A DNA stretch of 60,074 nucleotides, from positions 1 through 60,074 of the forward strand of contig NZ_LLYA01000171.1 in assembly GCF_001440415.1 (NCBI RefSeq), read 5' to 3'. The translations under genes and the position numbers were made by a program. Positions 17,235 to 29,200 of this stretch are shown in pieces. Each line of letters starts with the position of its first letter. Position 1 is the stretch's first letter. The notes beneath the pieces were generated by a model. It saw only the letters and a program-made list of their open reading frames with translations, was not told the DNA's origin and did no database searches. Source of the stretch: Bradyrhizobium retamae. Its GTDB lineage: Bacteria > Pseudomonadota > Alphaproteobacteria > Rhizobiales > Xanthobacteraceae.

Positions 17235-20200
17235 ATGAACGCGCAATTTCAGGTCGCTCAGCTTTCCGGTTCCACTCCCGCCAACAGTTCCGCACCTCCC
17301 CGAATTTTCAAGCTGACGAAGCCGATGGGCGACCAGGCGGTGGTCGTCAATCTCGGATACGACCAGAAGGTCAAGGTCGATTTTTCAGGGATCGCGAATG
17401 AGAAGATCACGCTCGTCCATGTCGGCGATAGGTTGATCATCCTGTTCGACAACAAGTCGACCGTGACAGTCGAGCCGTTTTTCGATTCAAGGCATGATGC
17501 CCTGAAGAACCTGACTATCGAAGTGGCGCCGGGGCGCGACGTTTCGGTCAGCGAATTCGCAAGCCTGTTTCCGATCACCACGGACCAGTCGATTTTGCCG
17601 GCGGCCGGCGAGGGCGGCGGCAATGCCCAAGCCAGCGGCGCGAACTTCAGCAATAGCTCCGTCGATCCGCTGGCAACGCGCAGTCCGCTCGACCTGCTCG
17701 GACAGGAGTCGCTCGGCACTGTTGCCCTTACTCCCGAGACTTTCAACGGCACCCCGAACGTCGCGCCCTCGGGTAGCTTCACGCTCGCGGGCGTCTTGAC
17801 GGTTCATGACGAGACGCTCGGTGTACAACTCACCGCAGATGATCAAGCCAATCCACTCTTGCCGGCCGTCTTCCAGCAGGCCGGACTGATTGGGTGGGCG
17901 CAGAGCGCCGTGTCCGAAATCGGCGCGGCGAACGTCAACTTCGGCACCAATGGTCCCGGTACGGTGGCCTATGTGCTGACCACGTCGACCGGCGCCGCAT
18001 TTGCCGGAGTCGATACCGGATTGAAAGCGACCGCAACCGGGAATGGGGTCTTCCTGTTCTCGGAAGGAAATCTCATTGTTGCGCGTGAAGGGAACGGCAC
18101 GACCCCCAACGCCGGCGGCGCAATCGCGTTTGCGCTCTATCTGGATCCCGTCTCCCTCAAGCTGAGCGTCGCACAATATGAGGCCGTTCAGCACAGCAAC
18201 ACGCTCGATCCGAATGATCGGATCGAACTCGCGGACGTTGTTTTCGTTCAGCAAGTCGTCACCGATGCGCTCGGCGTGGTCGTTACGCACGTATCGACAG
18301 ATTCCATCGGTGTCGCATTCGACGATGACGGTCCGGCCATTTCCGTGTCGGTGGTCGAGCCGGTCGAAGGCTCTGCGCAGCTTGCGACTTTATCGCTCGA
18401 TGAATCGATCGGCTTTGATCCCAATCCCAACGGCTTCCCCGGACCGCTTGACGATACCGGCTCGACGACGGCGGATCCGACCGGCACCGTCCCGATCGGC
18501 GAAGTGAAGACGGCCGCGGGCGGCGAAGAGCAGGGTCAGGGCGCGCTGCAGGCGCTGTTCAGCGTGGTCAAGGACCCCGGAACGGACGGCGAGAAAACGG
18601 TCACCTATCAATACAGCTTCTCGCTAACAGGAGGCTCCGGTCCGTCTGGCAGCGTCGCCAGCACACTGAAGGTGACCGATCCCAGCGGCCTGTACGGTGA
18701 CGACACCATCTATCTGTTCAAAGTCAGTGACACAGAGATCGTGGGTCGTGTCGGCAACGATCCCAATGGTCCGATCGCGACCCGCATCACGCTCGTCAAC
18801 GCAGGCAGCCTGTCGGGCAGTCAACTCGTGATCGCCCAATACATGGCAATCGACCATGGCCAGGACGGCAACAATTTCGATTCCAGCAAGGCGCTCACGC
18901 TGCTCAGTTCCAACCAGGATGAGGGCGAGGTTGTATTTGCAAGCCTTGGCATTACGCTGACGGCGACTATCACCGACGTCGACAACGACACCGCGACATC
19001 TTCCGCGACGATCCAGATCGCCGGCGGTGAAACGTCCAGCATCGTCTTCCAGGACGATGGTCCGGTGCTAATCGGCGAAGGTAGCGTGATCGGCACCGTC
19101 GACGAAGACGGACTGGCAGTTCACAACGCCGACGCCGGACGCACGGGAGAGCTGGCGGGAACGGGTTCGGCGGTTGCTACCGGTTCGCTGGCCTCGCTGG
19201 TCGATTTCGGCACCGATGGACCTGCGGCGACAGGATTCAAGGTGGCTGTTCAGAACACGCCGGTCGATTCCGGCCTGACGTCGCAGGGCGCTCATGTGCT
19301 GATCGTGTCCGATGGCACGACGCTGCATGGCTATGTCGAAACCGGCGTTGCCGGATCTGGCTTCTCGGGCGGCGATCGCGAAGTCTTTACGCTAACGGTC
19401 GGAGCGGATGGCTTCTACACCTTCACGCTGAAGGACCAGATCGATCACCCGACGCTGAATAATGCTGAGGGCGACAACGGCGAAAACATCCTCACCACAT
19501 CGCTTGATCTTTCGGCCTTTATCGTTGCCACCGACGGTGACGGTGACCACATCAATCTGGGCGAAGGAACGTTCAAGATCGAGATTCAGGACGATATCCC
19601 CGTCCTGACCGGCGCCTCGATTTCCCGCACGGTCGATGAGGACGATATCCTCACGCCGTGGTCGCAGGGTACCAGTCCGAACGACGGAAGTGCCGACGGC
19701 TCCACCACGGAGAATTTCACTGGCGCTGCGATCGTGTCGGGCACGCTGGCCGGCCTGGTTTCGGTGGGCGCCGATGAGACCGGGACATTCGGATTCTCGT
19801 CCGACGCCATTGCGAAGCTGACCGCGCTTGGACTCTATTCTAAGCAGAGCGCCCAAGGCGATGGCGAGAACGGCAAGCTTCTGATTTACACGATTTCAGA
19901 CGGCCCAGTTGGCTCCCACGAAATCGTCATCACGGCCAACGAACCAAGTCCGAATGGCAACCCGGTCTTCTCGCTGACGCTGAACACCGAGACCGGCGCG
20001 TACGAATTCCGCTTGTATGACGAACTGATTCATACGGAGGGCAGCGGCCAGAACAGTGATCTGCGCTCCGGTCCGCTCGACAATGGCGTCCAGCACTCCA
20101 TTCCCAATATCGACCTCGGCTCCATCATCACCTTCACCGACAAGGATGGCGATACCGTATCCTTGACCGGCAAGTTCACGATCAGCGTGACTGATGACGT

Positions 20201-23200
20201 TCCGCATGCCGACGTCGATCTTGGTTGGGGCTCGGTCACCGTCGACGAAACTCCAGGCAACCAGGCGGACGACACGACTTCAAGCAGCGTCCGGAATCTG
20301 TTTGCCAAGCTCGAGGCGACGGGCCTCGTCGGCGATGATCCCGACGTATCGGGCGACAACAATGGGGGCAATCCGGGCAACGGCGCAATTGCCTACGCGC
20401 GTTCGGATTTCTCCGTCGTTATCGACGATTCCGTCATCGGCGCCGATTATCCGCCTTATCCGCACACGTTCTCATTGAGCGTGGCAGGCGGCAACGGAAC
20501 GGACTCCGGCCTGTTCGTGACCGACGGCGGCAAGATCGTCCTCTCGGTCAACGCCGATGGCCTGATCCTCGGCACAGTTTCGGACGCCAATAGCGCCTTC
20601 AACGGCAAGGTTGCGTTCGCGATTGCGATCGATTCCGACGGCAAGGTCAGCGTCGCCCAATATCTCTCGATCAAGCATGACGACCGCGGCGATTCCAACG
20701 AGACCAATGATAACGGCACTAACTTCAATGACGCGTCGCCCGACGACCCGCTTACGGTCCAGCAGAATCTCGACGGCAAGATCATTGCTACGCTTACCGT
20801 CACCGATTCCGACGGCGACAAGTCGTCCGACTCAGTCAATATCGGCAAGCTGATCACCTTCCTCGATGATGGTCCGTCGGTCGACGTTCATGCCGCGAGC
20901 GGCTTCTCCGTTGTTCATGACGAGACGCCGGATGTTCAATCGTCGGACGACGATACGACGGTGCAGGCGGTCAGGGATTTGTTCGCCAACGTTCACGACA
21001 AGGGCTCGGATCCGCATCTTGCGAGTGCCCAAAAGATCGATGGCGCGGTCGGGTTTGCGCAAAGCGAGGGCGCGGCGCTGACGGTTTCGGCCAATTTCGG
21101 CTCCGACGGTGCGGCGACCTCCAGTTCCAAGGTGTTCTCGCTCACCCTGAATGGCGGAAACGGCACCAATTCCGGCCTCGAAACGACCGATGGTAGAGAC
21201 ATCTACCTGTTCAAGGAAGGCGATCTGATCGTCGGCCGCTATGACGGTCCGGACTCGGGCTCGGGCACGACAAATACCGGAAACGATCCGGCGGCCTTTG
21301 CGATCGCCATCGATCCGGTCACCGGCAAGGTTTCGGTGGTGCAGTACGTCTCGCTGGAGCACAACAATGCGGGCGGTGCGGACGACTATGTTGCGATCGC
21401 AAGCAATAAGGTTTTTGCCACCGTTACGGTCACCGATGGTGACGGCGACTCCGCGAGGGATTCGGCGGATATTTCCGGCAAGATCCGTTTTGAGGATGAC
21501 GGCCCGACAATCACCGGCGCCACGATCTCGGTTGCCGTGGATGAAGACGGATTGCCCACCGGCAATCTCGACGCAAATCGTGCTGGCGAGACCACCGGCA
21601 CGGGTTCGGCCGTTGCCACGGGCGCCGCAGGCGCTCTCAATGCGCTGGTCAATTTCGGTGCGGATGGTCCGTCTTCAACGGCATTCGATCTCGTCGTTCA
21701 GAGCAGCCCGGTCAATACCGGCCTGGAGTCCAAGGGCGGCGACATATTGATCGTATCCGACGGCAATACGCTGCGCGGCTTCGTCAATCAGGGCGGGAAT
21801 TTTGGGTACCAGGCCGGCACCGATCGCGAGGTCTTCACGCTCACGGTTGGGTCCAACGGTTCCTATGTCTTCACGCTCAAGGACCAGATCGATCATCCGT
21901 CGCTGAACGGCCAAAACGGAGACAACTCCGAGAACCTGCTGACGACGGCGCTTGATCTGTCCAAATACATTGTCGCTACCGACGGCGATGGCGACACGGT
22001 CAAGCTGGCGGCCGGTGCGTTTACCATTCAGATCCGGGACGATATTCCGATCCAGGTCAGCGGCGCGTCCATTACTGCGACCGTTGAAGAAGACGATCTA
22101 ACCAACGCCAACAGCGGCAATAATTCTGTCGGCAATAACGAAGACGGCTCGAGCGGCAAGACAGTTGCGAACGGCTCGCTGACCTCGCTCTTCAAAGTGG
22201 GCGCGGACGAAAACGGAACGTTCGTTCTCGATATCAGCGGCATCTCCGCTCTGCAGAACCAAAACTTGACGTCTCACAACACCGCACTGAGCTACAGCAT
22301 CTCGGGTGACACGCTGACTGCCAAGGCGGGCAGCATCACCGTGTTCACGCTGCAGATCCAGTCCAACGGCAACTACACGTTCACGTTGGAGGACCAACTC
22401 GACCATGCCGCCGGCAATGGCGAGAACACCCTCAGCATCAATCTCTCGTCGGTGGTGCGCTTCGTCGATTACGACAGTGACGGCGTGACGCCTTCCGGCG
22501 GCTTCACCATCACCGTCCAGGACGATATCCCGGTTCAGACCCAGAATTCGGTTTCCGGTGCGGTTCAGGAAGATGCGCTGACCGACGCCAACTCGAATCA
22601 TCAGTCGATCGGCAATACCGAAGGTGGCCAGACCACCGTCGCGACGGGATCGCTGGCGACGCTCGTTTCGGTTGGCGCCGACGAGCAGGGAACGTTCTCG
22701 CTGCTCGCCAATCCGGCCGGCCTGACAGCGGTGACGTCCAAGGGTGCTGCGGTGCTCTACAGCGTCTCGGGAACGGTGCTGACCGGTTATGTCGACAGCG
22801 ATGGTACGGCCGGATTCTCCGGTGGCGACCGCGTGGTGTTCACGCTCGACGTCCAGCCGAACGGCAACTACACGTTCACGCTGGAGGACCAGATCGACCA
22901 TCTGCCGAACGCGCCGGCGAATGACGATAACCAGAAGCTGATCCTCGATTTTACGGGCGCGATTCAGTTCACCGATCAGGACGGTGATAAAATCCAGCTC
23001 CAGGGGTCGACCACCACGACCACGGTGACCACCCCGCTAACCCTGCAGCCCGGGCACTACGACACCTATACCGTGGGCGGTGTGACGTTTGACGGCCTGA
23101 CGTTCACCGGCACGGCTGCAAACAGCTTCGTCAATACGGCTGGTGACAATGCAGCCTCGTTCAACGTTTCGGGGCAGGGCGTTGGGATCGGCAATAACCT

Positions 23201-26200
23201 GATCCAGGACAACCAGGGCTTCATTGTTGAGCGAGCCGGCACCGACTCGTTCAGCTTCACCATCAATGGGAGCGGCACTGGAACGATTTCCTGGGTCGCC
23301 TATCACGGCGGTGTGCCGGTATCCGGTAGCGCGGGTTATGACAGCGGTACGCTGACGCTGCCCAGCGATGGAAGCGCGGTGACGATCGACCCGTCCGGGA
23401 CGTTCGACCATCTCGTCATTCGCTTCGATCTTGCGGATGGCGACAAGATCCGCGTCAACAATTTCTCCTATGCCTCGACCACGACCACCAGTGGCGGCGT
23501 GTTCACGATCGGAATCGAGGACGATATTCCGGTCACCGGACCGAACGCGACGGTAACGGTCGACGAGGACGATCTGGCGTCGGGCAACCACGACACCGCG
23601 TCTGCGGGCGACGATGCCGCATCGGTATCGCCGACGACCGGCACGCTGAATTTCTTGGTCGGCGCGGACGAGGCAGGCACGATCAGCTTCGCGCCGCTGG
23701 ACGGATTTGCGGTTGTCGATGCCGGCAATCACGCGCTCACGGCTGGCAACCAGGCGCTTCACTACTTCTGGGATGCCGGGACCAATACCCTCTATGCCTC
23801 CACGCTGACGGATACGCCGTCGCATGCGTTCGCGACGGCTGCCTTCAAGATTCAGGTCGATCCGTCGACTGGCGCGTATAGCTTCTCGCTGGTTGGTCAA
23901 ATCGATCATCCCATCCATGATGATCCGAACGTCGGTGGCACTCAGACCGCTTACGAAGATAATATAAGTATCAATCTCAGCTACACGATCACGGATCGCG
24001 ATGGCGACACGGGCAACGGCACGCTGGCGATCTCGATCGACGACGATATGCCGATCGTCGGGTCGACGGTCGCGGCAAACAACCTTGTCGTGAACGGCAG
24101 CTTCGAACAGGGTCACGCTCTGGGGAACAACCAATGGTCGATCTACCACGGCCTCGCTGGCTGGACCACGGCGGATATCGGAGCGGCCGGCCCACACGGT
24201 GATGTGCCGTTCGAAGTGCAGACCGGCAATGTCGGCGGCGTGTTCGCACAGGACGGCAACGCGCTGATCGAGCTCGATTCCGATCTCAGCAGCGGGAATC
24301 TGTCCGGCAGCGACCACTACAACGACTCCGGCCACACCAACACGATCATTCAGCAGGTGATCGCCGGTACGCATGCCGGCGAGGCCTATGAACTGACGTT
24401 CTACTATTCGCCTCGTTCCAACGAGGGTAACGCCGACAGCGGTAGCCTGAACGTGTTGTGGAACGGGCAGGTGGTGAAATCCATCGACTCGACGGGCATG
24501 ACGGCGGGTGTCTGGCAACTGATCACCGTCAGCGTGATCGGGACCGACGCGGGCGATGTGCTCGGCTTCCAAGGGGCCGGGCAGGAGAATTCGCTCGGCG
24601 CCTATATCGACAATGTCAGCCTCGTTCCCGTGGCCTTCGTCGACGAGGACGGTCTGACAGGACCGCTCGCGTTCGGTAGCCACGACACTCAAGCGGGCGA
24701 TAATTACGTTGCCAACACGGATGGCGACGCCAATGAGACGACGTCGACAGGCTACCTCAACATCAAGTGGGGTGCCGATGACCTCGATAGCGGCGTGGAC
24801 ATCAATTCGGGTTCGTTCGGCACGCTGACCCAGGATCATCCGGATGGTGTCGGTGATCGCAGCCTGACGTTCGCCAATGCGAGCGTCGGCGTGTCGGGCG
24901 CGTCCGCGCTCACCTCGATGGGCGAGGCGGTGGTCTTCTCGACCAATGCCGATGGCACAATCCTGACTGGCGTCGCCGGCGGACGCACCGTCATTGAAGT
25001 ATCGTTGTCCGATGAAGGCGCCGGTGCATTCCGCGTCGTGCTGAAGGATCAACTCGACCACGCTACGGGCAACAACGAGAACGACATCCGCCTGACGTTC
25101 AACTATACCGCCACCGATTCCGACGGTGACGCGGTGAACGGCAGCTTCACGATCGGCGTCGATGACGACATGCCGTCGGCGAACGCGGACGCCGATTCCG
25201 TTTCAACTGCCGTGCAGACCCTGAATTTCGATGACGTCGTGCTTGGCGAAAATGGCGAGACGCCGATTGCGTCGCCCTATCACGGGTTCAATTTTATCCA
25301 GACGGGTATTCACAATCCGCCGGGCTCGGGTCCGTTTGCGACCTATGTTCCTCACTCGGGCAGCAACCTTGCTTTCGTCGGTGAAAAGAACGGCGTGGAG
25401 CAGCCGGGCTATACCGGAACTGCGGGCGACCCGATCACCATCGCCCACGCCGATGGCAGCAGGTTCACGGCGCTTGGAGCCTGGTTCTCGTCGCACGGCT
25501 CCGAGCCGATGACGATTACCATTTCCGGCTATGTGAATGGCGTTCTGGTCAGCAGCTTTACCCAGGACATCCATGAGGGCACAGCGGGCGGGCCCACCTA
25601 TGTGAATCTCTCTGCTCTGGGCAGCGTCGATAAGATTGTAGTCGACGGTCCCGGTTACTTCGGTTTCGATGATTTTTCATACGCCGACAATGCGACGGCT
25701 ACTGGCAACGTCGTCACCGGGGTAGGTACGACCAATTTCGGCGCAGACGTGCTTGGCGCAGACGGCGCGAAAGTTACGGGCGTCGTCGGCGTCACCACGG
25801 ACACGACGCCGGACGGCTCGCACAATTTCCAGGTCACCGGCCAGTACGGCACGCTCGTTCTCAACGAGAACGGCGGCTACACCTATACCCGTTTCGACGG
25901 GTCGCCGGTTGTTGCGAACGACGTCTTTACCTATGCGCTGACCGACGGTGACGGGGATGTCTCGACCGCGACGTTGACAATCGGCATTTCCGATCACGGC
26001 GTCACGATTTCGGGGATCAACGGCGAAGACGGCGATATCACCGTCTATGAAAACGATCTGCTGGCGAGCCGTGGCGTAGACGAGTCGGCCGGATCGAGCC
26101 CGGACTCCGGAAACCTCTTGCAGAACGGAACATTTACTATTGCGGCGGCCGACGGGCTCAACAGCCTGATGATTGACGGTCACGCCTTCGTCACGAACGG

Positions 26201-29200
26201 AGTTTTTACCGCCAGTTCGTTTACGACGGCAACCGGGAATACGTTTGCAGTAACCGCGTTCAACGGCACCACCGTAAGCTACAGCTACACGCTTGTTGAC
26301 AACGAGCAGCATGCTTCGCTGCAGGGTAACAACGGCCTGCCCGAAAGCCTGAGCGTCGTAGCTACGGACAGCGACGGCGAAACTGCTACGTCGACGATCA
26401 AAATCAATATCGTCGACGACGTTCCGACGGCGGTGAACGACACCTGGGCAACGACCATCACCGGTGCGACGCTCTTGACCGGCCTGTTGGCCAACGACAA
26501 GTTCGGCGCCGATGGGGTCGATACGGATAATTCGCCGCTTATCGGCCAGGTTACCGTCACCAACAGCGCGCACGGCACCGTCGTGTACAACAACAACGGC
26601 ACCTTCACCTATACGCCGGAGGCTGGCTACACGGGTGCCGACAGCTTTACCTACACGATCAAGGACGGCGACGGCGATACCTCAACGGCAACCGTCACGC
26701 TTAGCAGCGTCCAGACGAACTCGTTGCCGACCGCAGGAAACAGCTCGGCTTCGGTGGACGACGAAGGTCTTCCGAATGGCATTGCCGGAAGTACCTTCGC
26801 TGACGACCTGTCCGGGCAGGCCATCACCGCCAGCGGCACCTTGCCGCACAACTACAACACGGACGGCAAGGCGGCCTCGGATCCGATCAACTTCGCGCCG
26901 ATGGACGGCACGACGGGTCTGGTTGGTTCTGAGAGCGTTACGTATAGCTGGAACGCTACCAACAATACCCTGACCGCTTCGTCCGCCGCGCGCGGCGCGA
27001 TCTTCATCGTCGTCGTGGATGGCGGGTCGGACAATGGCAACGGCAACTACGTGTTCACGCTGCTGAAGCCGGTTCTCCATGATGCGGGCGACAACGAGAA
27101 CGACGCGACCGTCAACCTGACCTACCAGGTCAAGGATGCCACGCTGCCTATCGCCGACAAGGCTACCGGCACGCTGGCCATCACCATCGATGACGACATC
27201 CCGGTCGCTGCGCCGATCGTCAAGACCGTGACCGAGGGAACCTCGGACACCAACATCCTGCTGATCCTCGATCGTTCCGGAAGTATGGACTTCAGTTCAG
27301 GCGTATCCGGTTACGCAACGCGCCTCGACCTGCTCAAGGCCGCCGCCAAGGAACTGTTGGACCAGTACGACGCTGCCGGCGACGTCAAGGTCCAGATCAT
27401 CAAGTTCAACGACTCCGCGCAAAAGCAGGGCAGCGTGTGGCTGTCGGTCGCGGATGCAAAGACCTACATCGATGGTCTGACGGCGAATGATGGCACCGAC
27501 TACGACGATGCCACGGCGCTTGCGCCTGACGCCTTCGATGATGCGGGCAAGCTGACGACGGCCGGTGTGCGCAATGTTTCCTACTTCATTTCGGACGGGC
27601 AACCAGATCCGACCAGCGAACAAGTGTCCGGCGACGAACTGACGGATTGGGTCAACTTCGTCAACGCCAACGACATCGTATCTTTCGCGATCGGACTGGG
27701 TTCCTCGGCGCCCAGCATGTACCTCGATCCGCTAGCCTATGACGGGCGCGGCACAGGCACCGATACGGATGCCCTGATCGTCACCAACCTCAATCAGCTC
27801 CAGTCGAGCCTGGCTGGGACGGTAAGTCCGTCGATTTCGGGCTCGGTGATCGACGGCAGCATTCCGACTTCGTTCGGTGCTGACGGCGGATATGTGAAGT
27901 CGATCGAAATCGGCGGCAAGACCTACACTTACAACCCTGCGACTGACGCGATCACCACGTCGGGTTCGGGGTCGAACACCGCCACTTTCAATGCCACCAC
28001 CAACCAGTTGACGATCACGTTCACCGGCAGCGCCGGCGAGAGTTTCGTCATTGATCTGGATGACGGCACCTATGCCTACACGCCGCCATCCACGATCACG
28101 TCCAATTTCGGCCGTCCCTTCACCTACACTTTGACGGACAATGACGGCGATACCGCCAGCTCGACGCTGACGATCAACGTCAACAATGTGAACGGAGCGC
28201 CGATTCTCGACGCCACGGATTCACCGGTCAATGCGGCCGTCAATGAAGATGCGCCTGCGCCGTCCGGCGCCGTAGGGACGCTCGTGTCCGCACTGCTCGA
28301 TACGGCCGCCGGCGGCGGCTTCGACAACGTGACGGATGCAGATGGTCCCGGCCTCGGCATCGCCATTACCGCTACCAACAGCGCGAACGGCACCTGGTAC
28401 TACTCGACCAACAATGGCGCTACATGGACTGCGGTGGGCGCGGTCAGCAACGCCAATGCGCTGCTGCTTGCAGCAGATGTCGGTACCCGGCTGTATTTCA
28501 AGCCGTCAGCCGATTACAACGGCACGGTGACGGACGGCATCACGTTCCGCGCTTGGGATGAGAGCACCGGCACCGCCGGCACGAAGGCGGACACGACGAG
28601 CAACGGCGGCAGCTCGGCGTTCTCGAGCGCGACCGATACGGCATCGGTCACTGTCAATTCGGTGAACGACGCGCCGACGCTGGGACCGATTACGGCCACT
28701 GCCGGGATCACCGAGGCCGCAAATGCTGCGTCTCAAAACATCGCGGCAGTTTCCGGAACATTCGCGGTGTCCGATGTGGATGTCGGCAATACGCTGACGG
28801 CATCGATCAACGGCACCCCGACTCTCGTGTGGAGCGGTGGTGACCTGAGCACGGTGTTAACGAGCGCGCAGATCAACACGTTGACCGGAGCGCTGGTGGC
28901 TGGAGAACTCGCGATTAGCAGTAGTATTACAGCAAATGGCGGCGCGCAGACGATTAGCTACACTTGGGATCCCGAAGCCGCGGCTCTCGATTTCCTCGCT
29001 GCCGGCCAGACGCTAACCGTTACCTATCAGATCCAGGTTTCGGACGGGACGGCGACCACACCGACACAGCCGCTGAGCTTCGTGATTACCGGCACGAACG
29101 ATGCACCGGTCATTACCGGAGACCGTGCAGCTATCGTTGCTGAAGGCGGCACCTACACGATCACAACCACCGATCTGAATTTCACAGATGTGGATGACGC

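Noticed and set aside
23037..25061. Long 674-codon open frame on the minus strand inside the adhesin gene
   Set aside because: It is antisense to a confidently assigned repeat region, has no recognisable motifs and arises from GC-rich codon structure.
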